NCBI GenBank assembly: GCA_016717005.1
Contig: JADJUF010000008.1
Span: 449,501 to 513,500 of the forward strand
Direction of reading: 5' to 3'
Source: Myxococcales bacterium
GTDB lineage: Bacteria > Myxococcota_A > Polyangia > Haliangiales > Haliangiaceae
Length of the DNA stretch: 64,000 nucleotides
In this document: positions 43,004 to 53,016 of the stretch, piece after piece
Position numbering within the stretch: position 1 is the first letter of the stretch
Layout of the letters: every line of letters begins with the position of its first letter
Translations under genes and position numbers: made by a program
Notes under the pieces: model-generated
Database searches by the model: none
What the model was told of the DNA's origin: nothing
The model's input: only the letters and a program-made list of their open reading frames with translations

Positions 43004-45028
43004 CTACTTCCGAACGGGCGCTTGCTTCTGCTCGGGGTCCGGCATCTGCGCAGGCACCTGGGCCTGGATCGGTCCGTCGCCCTGGATGTTGTTGTCATCC
43101 TGCGGCGCGGGCGGCTGGGCCTGACTCGGCGCCTGCAATGGCGCGACCGACGTGGGCACATTTGCCTTCGCCTGGTTGGGCTCTGGCTTGATCGCCGTCG
43201 GCTTGCCGCGGGCCGCCGCGCTGACCACCGGCTTGCGTTGCGGTTTCGGTGCGGGCTTGGCGTCGCCGACGCTCGGCGGACGGTTCGCGCTGTCTCCGTT
43301 GCCGGCCTGGTCCCCGCCGATGACGACCGCCGCGACCGGCGCCGCCGCACCGGCGCGCGACTCGGCCCAGGCCCCGTCGGTCGAGGCCGCGGCGATCCGG
43401 ACCAGCGGCCGAGGCTCGGACCAGGCGGTCGCCTCGAGCGTGCAGCGGCCACCCGCCACTGTGTATTTCGCGCGCTCGCGGCGCACCTCGAGCTGATCGT
43501 CGGCCGGGCGATAGACGTACTCGGCGCGCAGCGGGATGTTGCACGACGGCTCGTCGGGCGCCTCCTCGACCACGAACGGCTCGGTGGCGGTGAACGCGAC
43601 CGCGCCCGGGCGCGCCGGCGCGAACGTGAAGAACCGCAGGAACTCCCGCGGATCGCCGGGCGCGCGGAGCCGGAAGCCCGCGACCTGATCGTCGCGACGC
43701 TCGAACGCGCGGAGCTCACCCTCGGGCAGGCGCCACACGCCGTCGAAGCCGCTCGCGCGGGCCAGGTCGACCCGCAGCTCGGCCGGGCCATCTCCGACGG
43801 TGAGCTGGCGCGCCACCGCCACGTAGCCCGGCAGCGACAGCTCGATCGCCACGGTCTCGCCGGTCGCCGCCGGCACGGTCACCGGGGTCTCGCCGACCCG
43901 CTGCCCGCCGCGGGTGACGATCGCCCCCGCGGGGGAGGTCACGATCGCGACGCCAGCCGTGATCACCGGCTTCGGCGCGGGCGCCGGCGCGCCGCCCGGT
44001 GGTCGCGCCGCGTCGCGCCCGAGCACCAGCACCGCGCCGCCCGCGAGCAGCACCGCCGCGCCGGCGCCGCCGATCCAGCGCGCGCGCCCGCGGCTCGCGA
44101 CGACGCCGCGCCCGGCCAGCGCGGCCGCGAGCTCCTCGACCAGGAGCCGCGCGCTCGCGGGCCGCGCGCTCGGCTCCTTGGCCAGCGCCCGCGCGAACAC
44201 GCGATCGAGCCCGGCCGGCAACGCCGCGCCGGCCGCGGTGGTGACCGACGGCACCGCCGCGCGGAAGTGCTGCTCCATCATCGCCGGCAGGCTCGGCGCG
44301 TGAAACGGCGCCTTGCCGGTGATCAGCTCGAACGCCAGCACGCCCAGCGCGTACCGGTCCGAGGCCGCCGTCGCGCCGTCCGCGGTCCACTGCTCGGGCG
44401 CCATGTACGCCGGCGTGCCCAGCCACGCCCCCTGCCCGGTCAAGGTCGCGACCGCGTCACCCTGGGCGTCAGCCACCAGCTTGGCGATCCCGAAGTCGAG
44501 CACGTGGGCCGTGGGACGATCGCTGGGCCCGGTGAGCACGATGTTGTCGGGCTTGAGGTCGCGGTGGATCACGCCCTTGTCGTGCGCCGCGTCGAGCGCG
44601 GCGGCGACCTGCTCGAGGATCACCAGCGCCCGGGCCGCTGGCAGCGCGCCCGCCGCCAGGGTCGCACGCAGCGACTCGCCGTCGAGCAGATCCATCACCA
44701 GGTACAGCCGGCCGTCGGCCAGGCGGCCGAGCGCGAACACGTCGACGACGTTGGGGTGATCGACCTGGTTGACCGCCCGGGCCTCGCGCAGGAACCGCTC
44801 GGCCGACTCGGGGCGGCTGGCCAGGTCGCGGCGCAGCACCTTGATCGCCACACGCTTGCCGATCACCGGATGGCGGCCGGCGTAGACCTCGCCCATGCCG
44901 CCGGCGCCGATCGTGCGTTCGATCACGTAGTCACCCGCGTGCGTGCCCGCAGCGATCACCTCGCCGTCGACCAGCGGCACGCCGCTCGCCAGCACCGTCG
45001 GCTCCTGCCCGAGCGAGTCGGCCGCCAT
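43004..45028 (-). CDS. Ser/Thr protein kinase with transmembrane helix and PEGA domain
   Basis: 674 residues from the ATG at 45028. This start is favoured because a TACGAT -10 box ends seven bases before it. Kinase: glycine loop GAGGMGEV (41-48), Lys63 in AIKVL, HRDLKPDN (155-162), DFG (178-180), APE (210-212), all intact. A membrane helix at about 345-363 separates it from an extracytoplasmic part. This begins with a PEGA domain (VAIVTSPAGAIV, GETPVTVPA, LPGYVAVARQ) and continues with a beta-rich, Cys-containing region and a Pro/Gln/Ala tail. A membrane sensor kinase; the FHA protein at 12.0-12.7 kb is a plausible reader. Confidence 0.93.
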   Translation of the reverse strand: MAADSLGQEPTVLASGVPLVDGEVIAAGTHAGDYVIERTIGAGGMGEVYAGRHPVIGKRVAIKVLRRDLASRPESAERFLREARAVNQVDHPNVVDVFALGRLADGRLYLVMDLLDGESLRATLAAGALPAARALVILEQVAAALDAAHDKGVIHRDLKPDNIVLTGPSDRPTAHVLDFGIAKLVADAQGDAVATLTGQGAWLGTPAYMAPEQWTADGATAASDRYALGVLAFELITGKAPFHAPSLPAMMEQHFRAAVPSVTTAAGAALPAGLDRVFARALAKEPSARPASARLLVEELAAALAGRGVVASRGRARWIGGAGAAVLLAGGAVLVLGRDAARPPGGAPAPAPKPVITAGVAIVTSPAGAIVTRGGQRVGETPVTVPAATGETVAIELSLPGYVAVARQLTVGDGPAELRVDLARASGFDGVWRLPEGELRAFERRDDQVAGFRLRAPGDPREFLRFFTFAPARPGAVAFTATEPFVVEEAPDEPSCNIPLRAEYVYRPADDQLEVRRERAKYTVAGGRCTLEATAWSEPRPLVRIAAASTDGAWAESRAGAAAPVAAVVIGGDQAGNGDSANRPPSVGDAKPAPKPQRKPVVSAAARGKPTAIKPEPNQAKANVPTSVAPLQAPSQAQPPAPQDDNNIQGDGPIQAQVPAQMPDPEQKQAPVRK

Positions 45029-45035
45029 GGCGATC

Positions 45036-45041
45036 ATCGTA
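45036..45041 (-). promoter_or_regulatory. -10 box placed for a leaderless transcript
   Basis: TACGAT on the minus strand followed by seven bases and the kinase ATG at 45028. No Shine-Dalgarno is seen. Confidence 0.4.
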
Positions 45042-45192
45042 GCGCGTCGACATCGGCGCGACCGATAGATCGCCCCGGAACCGCCCATGCCCCTGTTTAC
45101 CGACGCCCGGGGGCCGTGCCACGATGGCTTGATCCAGGGGGCGTGCAGGTCTTCCTGCGCTCGCCGTGGGGACCATTCACGAGGACTCGCGC

Positions 45193-48100
45193 ATGCAGCC
45201 CACTCTCCGTCGCCTCGCGCGCATCGCCGTCGTCACGCTGCTCGGCCTGTCGCTGTTCGCCGGCTGCGCCGTCGACGCGACCTTCACCCCGATCGTCGAC
45301 GCCGCCCAGGACGACGGCGGCGGCCCCGACGCCGACGACATCGACGCGCCGCCCGGCACCGCCGTCCTGACGATCGTCCGCGACGGCACCTCGACCGGCT
45401 CGGTGACGTCGAACCCCGGCGGCATCAGCTGTGGCGCCGACTGCTCCGAGGCGTTCGCCCTCGACACGATGGTGACCCTGACCGCCACGGCCGACACCGG
45501 CGCCGAGTTCATGGGCTGGGCCGGCGGCGGCTGCACCGGCACCGACCCCACCTGCACGGTCACGGTCACCGCGGCGACCACGGTCACCGCCACCTTCGAC
45601 ATCGCCGAGTACCCGGTGACCATCGACCTCGGCGGCTCCGGCACCGGCACGGTCGCCGGCGCCAGCGCCGGCATCAACTGCCCGGGCACGTGCACCGCGA
45701 TGGTCCCGCACGGCACCCAGCTGTCGCTGACCGCGTCGACGGGCGCCAACTCGCTGTTCGTCGGGTGGACGGTCGCGGGCGGCGGGTCCGCGTGCAGCGG
45801 CACCGGCTCGTGCACGACCACGATCACCGGGCCCGCCACGGTCACCGCGACGTTCGCGCTCAACCAGTCGCTCGAGGTCACCAAGGCCGGCTCCGGCTCC
45901 GGCACGGTCACGTCGAACCCGACCGGCATCAACTGCGGCGCTGACTGCTCCGAGACCTACGCGCCCGCCACCTCGGTGACCCTGACCGCGACCCCGGCCG
46001 CGGACTCGACCTTCGCCGGCTGGAGCGGCGGCGGCTGCTCGGGCACCGGCACCTGCGTCGTCGTCGTCAACGGCGCGACGCTGGTGACCGCGACCTTCAC
46101 GCTGCGCCAGTACACGCTCACGGTCAACAAGGCCGGCCTCGGCGCCGGCACCGTCACGTCAGCGCCGACCGGGATCAACTGCGGCGCCACCTGCGCGTCG
46201 CAGTACGACGCCGGGACGCTGGTGACCTTGACCGCGTCGCCGACCGCCGGCTCGCTGTTCGCCGGCTGGAGCGGCGGCGGCTGCACCGGCACCAGCACCT
46301 GCGCCGTGACGATGGCCGCGGCGACCACGGTCACCGCCACCTTCACGCCGATCTTGCACACGCTGACCGTGACGCGCACGGGCGCCGGCTCCGGCACCGT
46401 CTCCTCGGTCCCCGCGGGCATCAACTGCGGCGCCGACTGCGTCGAGGACTACGCCCAGGGCACGATGGTCATGCTCACCGCGGCGCCGAGCGCCGGCTCG
46501 ACGTTCATGGGCTGGAGCGGCGCGGGCTGCAGCGGCACCGGCGGCTGCGTCGTGACGATGACCGCCGCCACGACGGTCACCGCGACGTTCACCGCGATGA
46601 CCGTGACGCTCACGGTCGCCAAGTCCGGCACCGGCACCGGCACGGTCACGTCGGCCCCGGCCGGCGTCACCTGCGGCGCCGACTGCAGCGAGGCCTACAC
46701 CGTCGGCACCGGCGTGACGCTCACGGCCACCGCCGACGTCGGTACCACCTTCGCCGGCTGGAGCGGCGGCGGCTGCGCCGGCACCGGCACCTGCATGGTC
46801 ACGATGAGCATGGCGCAGACGGTCACCGCGACCTTCACGCTGAACACCTACCCGGTCACGGTCACCAAGGCCGGCACCGGCGCGGGCACCGTGACGTCAT
46901 CGCCGGCCGGCATCAACTGCGGCGCCGACTGCGGCCAGGACTTCGGCCACAACACGATGGTCACGCTCACGGCGGCCCCCGCCGCGGGCTCGACCTTCAC
47001 CGGCTGGAGCGGCGGCGGCTGCAGCGGCACCGGCACCTGCGCGCTCACGGTCACCGCCGCGACCGCGGTCACCGCGACCTTCACGATCGACACCGTCACG
47101 CTGACGGTGACCAGGACCGGCACCGGCGCCGGCACGGTCACCTCGTCGCCGGCGGGCATCAACTGCGGCGCCGACTGCACCGAGACCGTCAACTACGGCA
47201 CCGTGCTGACCCTCACCGCCACGCCGAGCGCCGGCTCGATCTTCGGCGGCTGGAGCGGCGGCGGCTGCTCGGGCACTGGCAGCTGCGTCGTCACGGTCAC
47301 CGCCGCGACGACGGTCACCGCGACGTTCACCCTCGCGCCCTACGCGCTGTCGGTCGCCAAGGCCGGCACCGGCGCTGGCACGGTCACCTCGGCCCCGGCC
47401 GGCATCAACTGCGGCAGCGACTGCACCGAGCCCTACACCAACGGCACGGTCGTCACGCTCACCGCGGCGGCGACCGCCGGCTCGACCTTCACCGGCTGGA
47501 GCGGCGGCGGCTGCTCCGGCACCGGCACCTGCGCGGTCACGATCACCGCGGCGATCACCGTCACCGCGACGTTCACGCTCAACACGTACACGCTGGCGGT
47601 CACCAAGGCCGGCACCGGCGCCGGCACCGTCACGTCGTCGCCGGCCGGCATCGCCTGCGGCGCCGACTGCACCGAGGTCATCGGCCACGGCACGATGGTC
47701 ACGCTCACCGCGACGCCGGTCGCCGGCTCGACCTTCACCAGCTGGAGCGGCGGCGGCTGCACCGGCACCGGCACCTGCACCGTCACGGTCACCGCCGCGA
47801 CCACGGTCACCGCGACCTTCACGCTCAACACGTACACGCTCGCGGTCACCAAGGCCGGCACCGGCGCTGGCACCGTCACGTCGTCGCCCGCCGGCATCAG
47901 CTGCGGCGCCACCTGCTCGACCACGTTCGGCCACGGCACCTCGGTCGTGCTGACCGCGGCGCCGAGCGCCGGCTCGACCTTCACCGGCTGGAGCGGCGCC
48001 TGCACCGGCACCGGCACCTGCAGCGTCGCGATGACCGCCGCCGCCAGCGTCACGGCGACCTTCACGCTCAACACCTACACGCTGACGGTCGCGAAGAGCG

Positions 48101-50187
48101 GCACCGGCGCAGGCACGGTCACGTCGGCGCCGGCCGGCATCAACTGCGGCGTCGACTGCACCGAGGTCGTCGGCCACGGCACCGCGCTGACGCTGTCGGC
48201 CTCACCCTCGGCCGGCTCGACCTTCGCCGGCTGGAGCGGCGGTGGCTGCACCGGCACCGGCTCGTGCGTCGTCACGGTCACCGCCGCCACCACCGTCACC
48301 GCGACGTTCACGCTCAACGCCTACACGCTCACCGTCAGCAAGAGCGGGACCGGCGCCGGCACCGTCACCTCGTCGCCGGCCGGCATCAACTGCGGCACCA
48401 CCTGCACCCAGTCGATCAGCCACGGCTCGACCGTCACGCTCACCGCGACGCCGTCGGCCGGCTCGACGTTCTCGGGCTGGAGCGGCGGCGGCTGCTCGGG
48501 CACCGGCACCTGCGCCGTCACGATGACCTCCGCCACGACCGTCACCGCGTCGTTCACGCTCAACACGTACACGCTCTCGGTCACGATCGGCGCCTCGTCC
48601 GGCTCGGGCTCGGTCACCTCGGCGCCCGCTGGCATCAACTGCGGCACGTCGTGCTCCGCCACCTACGGCCACGGCACCAGCGTCACGCTCACCGCCTCCC
48701 CCGACGCCGGCTCGACGTTCTCGGGCTGGAGCGGCGCCTGCTCGGGGACCGGCACCTGCGTCGTCCCGATGACCGGCACCACCGCGGTCACCGCCACCTT
48801 CGCGATCGCGACCTACACGCTGACGGTCAGCAAGACCGGCAGCGGCACCGGCACCGTCACCTCGGCGCCGACCGGCATCAGCTGCGGCGCCGCCTGCTCG
48901 GCCAGCTACAACTACAACACCTCGGTCACGCTCACCGCCTCCCCCGCCGTCGGCTCGACCTTCACCGGCTGGAGCGGCGCCTGCACCGGCACCGGCACCT
49001 GCGCCGTCACGATGACCGCCGCCCGCAGCGTCACCGCCACCTTCACGCTCAACACCTACACGCTCTCGGTCGCCCTCGGCGGCACCGGCTCGGGCAGCGT
49101 GTCCTCGGCCCCCGCTGGCATCTCCTGCGGCACCACCTGCTCCGCCAGCTACGGCTACGGCACCTCGGTCGTGCTCACCGCCACGCCCTCGGCCGGCTCG
49201 ACCTTCAGCGGCTGGAGCGGCGCCGGCTGCTCCGGCACCGGCACCTGCACCGTGGCCATGACCGCCGCCCAGTCCGTCACCGCCAACTTCACGATCAACA
49301 CCTACACGCTGACCGTCACGACCAACGGCACCGGCACCGGCACGGTCACCTCAGCGCCCGCCGGCATCAACTGCGGCGCCGCCTGCTCGGCCACGTACAA
49401 CTACAACACCTCGGTCGTGCTCACCGCCACGCCGTCGGGCGCCTCGACGTTCACCGGCTGGACCGGCGCCTGCACGGGCACCGGCACCTGCACGGTGTCC
49501 ATGACCGCGGCGCGGAGCGTGACCGCGACGTTCGCGATCACCACGTACACGCTCACCGTCACCAAGATCGGCGGCGGCTCGGGCACGGTGTTCGCGTCGC
49601 CGCCCGGCATCAACTGCGGCGCCTCGTGCTCGGCCGCCTACGCCTCGGGCACGAACGTGATCTTGAGCGTGGTGCCCGACGCCTCCTCGGTGTTCGTCGG
49701 CTGGAGCGGCGCGTGCACTGGATCCGGACCGTGCACCGTGTCGATGACCGCCGCGCGGAGCGTCACCGCGCGCTTCAACCTGATCACGTACACCTTGACG
49801 GTCGGCAACTACGCCAACGGGACCGGGTACGTCTCGTCCAACCCCGCCGGGGTCAGCTGCAGCCCGACCGTGGCCTTCAACTGCACCGCGACCTTCACCG
49901 CCGGGACCGCGGTCCAGCTCTTCGCCACGGCCGATCCCAACAACACGTTCGGCGGCTTCTTCCTGCAGAGCGGCAACTGCACGACCGGCCCGCCCGGCTC
50001 GCCGACGGCTGATTGCACGATGGACAGCGACGTCGTCATCGAGGCGCAGTTCTGTCCCCAGTTCATGCAGTGCGCGATCGCGCGCGTCGCGCCGCGCACA
50101 GCGACGAACGTTGGCCCCGCGCTCGTGCCGCGCTGGCTCCGCGGCGCGCTACAGATGGCGACCCGCGCGCAGACGCCGCGCGACTGA
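45193..50187 (+). CDS. Giant lipoprotein with 19 Cys-rich InlB B-repeat-like units
   Basis: 1664 residues from the ATG at 45193 (GAGGA at 45180-45184; an in-frame GTG at 45166 is less likely). Signal ends LSLFAGC, then an Asp-rich linker. Nineteen units of about 80 residues follow, each with LTVTKAGTGAGTVTS, then INCGADC, a TLTATPSAGSTFTGWSG block, and GCSGTGTC before VTATFTL. This is the divergent InlB B-repeat (beta-grasp) pattern, with two Cys pairs per unit likely forming disulfides. The last unit is degenerate and ends in a Cys-containing tail. A long, rigid surface stalk or adhesin is likely. The DNA is strongly repetitive, so copy number may differ between strains or assemblies. Confidence 0.9.
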   Translation: MQPTLRRLARIAVVTLLGLSLFAGCAVDATFTPIVDAAQDDGGGPDADDIDAPPGTAVLTIVRDGTSTGSVTSNPGGISCGADCSEAFALDTMVTLTATADTGAEFMGWAGGGCTGTDPTCTVTVTAATTVTATFDIAEYPVTIDLGGSGTGTVAGASAGINCPGTCTAMVPHGTQLSLTASTGANSLFVGWTVAGGGSACSGTGSCTTTITGPATVTATFALNQSLEVTKAGSGSGTVTSNPTGINCGADCSETYAPATSVTLTATPAADSTFAGWSGGGCSGTGTCVVVVNGATLVTATFTLRQYTLTVNKAGLGAGTVTSAPTGINCGATCASQYDAGTLVTLTASPTAGSLFAGWSGGGCTGTSTCAVTMAAATTVTATFTPILHTLTVTRTGAGSGTVSSVPAGINCGADCVEDYAQGTMVMLTAAPSAGSTFMGWSGAGCSGTGGCVVTMTAATTVTATFTAMTVTLTVAKSGTGTGTVTSAPAGVTCGADCSEAYTVGTGVTLTATADVGTTFAGWSGGGCAGTGTCMVTMSMAQTVTATFTLNTYPVTVTKAGTGAGTVTSSPAGINCGADCGQDFGHNTMVTLTAAPAAGSTFTGWSGGGCSGTGTCALTVTAATAVTATFTIDTVTLTVTRTGTGAGTVTSSPAGINCGADCTETVNYGTVLTLTATPSAGSIFGGWSGGGCSGTGSCVVTVTAATTVTATFTLAPYALSVAKAGTGAGTVTSAPAGINCGSDCTEPYTNGTVVTLTAAATAGSTFTGWSGGGCSGTGTCAVTITAAITVTATFTLNTYTLAVTKAGTGAGTVTSSPAGIACGADCTEVIGHGTMVTLTATPVAGSTFTSWSGGGCTGTGTCTVTVTAATTVTATFTLNTYTLAVTKAGTGAGTVTSSPAGISCGATCSTTFGHGTSVVLTAAPSAGSTFTGWSGACTGTGTCSVAMTAAASVTATFTLNTYTLTVAKSGTGAGTVTSAPAGINCGVDCTEVVGHGTALTLSASPSAGSTFAGWSGGGCTGTGSCVVTVTAATTVTATFTLNAYTLTVSKSGTGAGTVTSSPAGINCGTTCTQSISHGSTVTLTATPSAGSTFSGWSGGGCSGTGTCAVTMTSATTVTASFTLNTYTLSVTIGASSGSGSVTSAPAGINCGTSCSATYGHGTSVTLTASPDAGSTFSGWSGACSGTGTCVVPMTGTTAVTATFAIATYTLTVSKTGSGTGTVTSAPTGISCGAACSASYNYNTSVTLTASPAVGSTFTGWSGACTGTGTCAVTMTAARSVTATFTLNTYTLSVALGGTGSGSVSSAPAGISCGTTCSASYGYGTSVVLTATPSAGSTFSGWSGAGCSGTGTCTVAMTAAQSVTANFTINTYTLTVTTNGTGTGTVTSAPAGINCGAACSATYNYNTSVVLTATPSGASTFTGWTGACTGTGTCTVSMTAARSVTATFAITTYTLTVTKIGGGSGTVFASPPGINCGASCSAAYASGTNVILSVVPDASSVFVGWSGACTGSGPCTVSMTAARSVTARFNLITYTLTVGNYANGTGYVSSNPAGVSCSPTVAFNCTATFTAGTAVQLFATADPNNTFGGFFLQSGNCTTGPPGSPTADCTMDSDVVIEAQFCPQFMQCAIARVAPRTATNVGPALVPRWLRGALQMATRAQTPRD

Positions 50188-50428
50188 CTCGCGCCGGCTG
50201 GAGGTCCGCCGCGAGGGGCTCGGAGTCGCGAACCAAGGCACCGCGGCGTCCCGCGCGCCGGCGGCGACCACACCGACCGGCGCCGTCCACGCGACGGTGA
50301 GGGGCACGCGGCGGCCCGCGCGCCGGCGGGCGACCTCGGCGGCCAGCGCTGGCCAGCAGGCACACAAAGGCCCCACCGCGCCAGCACCCGACGGATCCGC
50401 CTGAGCGGCGGACCTCAGCGCTGAGGAT

Positions 50429-51464
50429 TCAGAACCCGACGCGGACCGTGACGCCGGTGAAGCCGGCGCCGAGCCGCGGCGCGACCGCGACCCGGTCGGC
50501 CTTGGTCGGCGCGCCGGTGAACCACAGCACCGCGGCGCCGACGATCGCCGCGCCGCCGACGCCGTAGGCGATGTTGGCGAAGAGCGCGCGCTGCGACCCG
50601 CGGTCGACGAGGTCCTGCGCTTCGGCGGCATCGGCGCAGGGCATGTTGGGATCCGGGCACAGCGCGAAGGCGTCGTCCTCGAGGCCCTTGGCCGACAGCC
50701 CGAGGCCGACGCCGGCGCCGATCGCCGCGACGCCGACGCCAGCGAGGCCCAGCGCGATCTTGCGCTTGCCGGTGAACATCGACGGTGCCCCGCCACCCTC
50801 GATCGGCTGCGGATCGGGGTCGGGTGGCTTGATGCCGCCGCCGCCGCCGCCGCCGTCACCGCTGGGCGGCGGGACGACCAGCGTCTTGATCGCCTTGAAC
50901 CGCGGCACCTCGACCGAGGCCTTGTCGCCGGTGGCGGCGACCTCGAGGTGGTCTGCCAGGTCTCGTGCCCGGGCGCGGTGCCGGCGATCGTGTAGGCGCC
51001 GCCGTCGACCGGGACCGAGCGGTTCCACAGCACCTGGTCCAGCGCGACCCGTTGCGCGTGACCACCAGGCCGTCGACGCGCACGTCGTCGGGCACTGACA
51101 CCGTCAGGTACGACAGCGTCGGCTCGAGCGCGTTGACGCGATCCTGCGCCAGCTTCCGCTTCTTCGGATCCTTCACGCGCGTCAGCGAGTCCTTGTACGC
51201 CGACCACGCCGAGACCATCAGCCCCTGCTTCTCGCGGCACTGGCCCAGGCGGATGAGCGTGCCCGCGCGCGGCTCGATGCGGTTCGAGGCCTCGAACGCG
51301 TTGCAGGCCTCGGGCACCTTGCCCTCGGTCTCGAGCTGGACCGCCTCGTTGAACAGGACCTCGGCGTCGGCGTTCTGCGCCAGCGCCGTGCCCGTCAAGC
51401 CGATGACGATGGCGCTAGTCGCCGCGATCGACCGAACTGCCCGAGCCCGGAGTGGAGTGACCAT
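50429..51464 (-). CDS. Secreted TPR/PEGA-type protein (two frameshifts as read)
   Basis: The ATG at 51464 (GAGGGA upstream) starts a signal peptide (IAATSAIVIGLTGTALA) and TPR helices (EVLFNEAVQLETEGKVPEAC). A PEGA-like segment (TLSYLTVSVPDDVRVDGL ... ALDQVLWNRSVPVDGG ... GHETWQTT) should run on continuously but is split over three frames by indels near 51048 and 50952. After the second it continues with a Pro/Gly linker, a membrane helix (IALGLAGVGVAAIGAGVGL) and a second helix before the end. The pattern is common beside myxobacterial kinases: a periplasmic/membrane partner. The gene overlaps the end of the kinase gene by 50 bases. Confidence 0.75.
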
Positions 51465-52812
51465 TGGTGTTCCCTCGTGGTGTGCGACGCTTGCGCGCGT
51501 CGATCGCAGCGTCGACCGGCGGTGGCGCCGCGTCGATCGGCGGTTCCTCGACCGCCGCGTCGATGGGGGCCGCGTCGAGCTCGACCCCGGCGTCGACGGT
51601 CACCGGCGGGGGCGTCGTCGACGCCGCCTCGGATGGCGACGGGTTGCCACCGCCGCCCGCCAGCAGGATCGCGGCGATCGCGCCGCCGGCCACGACCACG
51701 CCCAGGCCGGCGAACAGGAGCCCGCGCGACTTCTTGGGCTCGGCGTAGCCGCCGGTCATGCCGGGGCCGGTCATGCCGGGGCCCATCCCGGCGCCGGTCG
51801 AGCCCGCGGCCGACGACAGCGTCGTCGGCGCGCTCGCGAGCCCCCCGCCGGTGTTGCGCGCCAGGACGCCGCCGGTCTGGCGCGGCACCGGGGTCAACAG
51901 CGGCGGCGGCGGCGTGTGCATGCCCATGCCCGCCACGGTCTGCGCGCCCGAGTGCGAGATCGCTGGCATCGAGCCCTGGCCGAGCAGGCGCGCCAGATCG
52001 GCGGCCGACTGCACGCGATCCTCGGGCTTCTTCTGCAAGAGCGAGAGGATCAGGTTCTCGGCCGCGGCGCTGACGACGACGCCGGTCTCCGACGGCGGCA
52101 CCGGCGCCATGTACAGGTGCATGCCCAGCACCTCGCCGATGCCCTCGGACGAGAACGGCGGGCGACCGACCAGCATCTCGTAGAGGATGCAGCCGACCGA
52201 GTACAGATCCGACCGGTGGTCGATGTCGCCGGTGCCGCGGCACTGCTCCGGGCCGTGTCGTCGGCGTGCCCAGCACCGCGCCGGTCCGGGTCTTCGACGA
52301 GCCGCCGACCCGCTGGGCCTCGGCCACCTTGGCGATGCCGAAGTCGAGGATCTTCGGGCGCAGGCCGCCGACCATGTCGGGGTCGCGCACCAGGAAGATG
52401 TTGTCGGGCTTGGAGATCGCGGTGGACGATGCCCAGCGCGTGCGCCGCCGACAGCGCGCTGGCGATGCCGCGGGTGTAGACCAGCGCCTCGTGCTCGGTC
52501 AGGCGCCCACGCGCCACGAGCACCTTCGACAGCGGCTCGCCGTCGAGCAGCTCCATGACGATGAACGCCATGCCCGACGGCAGGTACCCGAAGTCGAAGA
52601 TCTCGACGATGCCCGGGTGTCGAATCGACGTCGCCGAGCGCGCCTCGTTGAAGAACCGGTCGACGATCTCGCGGTTGTTCGACAGCTCGCAGCAGCACCT
52701 TGACCGCCGCCGCCTTGCCGAGCAACGGGTGCTCGGCGCGGTAGACCGCCCCCATACCGCCCTCCGCGAGCTTGGCGGTGACGCGGTAGCTACCGACGGT
52801 TTCTCCGATCAC
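51415..52812 (-). CDS. Ser/Thr protein kinase (three frameshifts as read)
   Basis: Start GTG at 52812 (VIGETVGSYRVTAKLAEGGMGAVYRAEH). Kinase motifs are all present but scattered over frames: glycine loop AEGGMGAV, VKVLL, then after an indel near 52689 RELSNNREIVDRFF and MAFIVMELLDGEPL, GIVHRDL, after an inserted C near 52413 KPDNIFLV and LDFGIAKV, and after an indel near 52262 PEQCRGTGDIDHRSDLYSVG. After the kinase come a Pro/Gly linker, a membrane helix (GLLFAGLGVVVAGGAIAAIL) and a Pro/Asp/Ala tail. Probably a working membrane kinase whose sequence carries read errors. Confidence 0.8.
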   Translation of the reverse strand: MIGETVGSYRVTAKLAEGGMGAVYRAEHPLLGKAAAVKVLLRAVEQPRDRRPVLQRGALGDVDSTPGHRRDLRLRVPAVGHGVHRHGAARRRAAVEGARGAWAPDRARGAGLHPRHRQRAVGGARAGHRPPRSPSPTTSSWCATPTWSAACARRSSTSASPRWPRPSGSAARRRPGPARCWARRRHGPEQCRGTGDIDHRSDLYSVGCILYEMLVGRPPFSSEGIGEVLGMHLYMAPVPPSETGVVVSAAAENLILSLLQKKPEDRVQSAADLARLLGQGSMPAISHSGAQTVAGMGMHTPPPPLLTPVPRQTGGVLARNTGGGLASAPTTLSSAAGSTGAGMGPGMTGPGMTGGYAEPKKSRGLLFAGLGVVVAGGAIAAILLAGGGGNPSPSEAASTTPPPVTVDAGVELDAAPIDAAVEEPPIDAAPPPVDAAIDARKRRTPRGNTNGHSTPGSGSSVDRGD

Positions 52813-52895
52813 GGTCTGCCGATCTTGCCAGGGCCGCCCCCCGACTGCAACTGGCGCCCCAGCCCGTCGCCGCGACCGCCCGACCGCCAACTACG

Positions 52896-52970
52896 TGATC
52901 CCTGCAGGGCTCGAACCTGCGGCCTGCGGTTTAGGAAACCGCCGCTCTGATCCACCTGAGCTAAGGGACC
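52896..52970 (-). tRNA. tRNA-Arg (anticodon CCT)
   Basis: 75 bases without CCA. Acceptor GGTCCCT pairs with AGGGATC (one G-T), anticodon arm GCGGT-TTCCTAA-ACCGC with CCT, T arm with GGTTCGAGCC. Reads AGG codons, which are rare in this GC-rich DNA. Confidence 0.92.
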
Positions 52971-53016
52971 GTGCCCGCCACGATACGCGACCGTGGCGGC
53001 GACGCAACCGCGTCGG

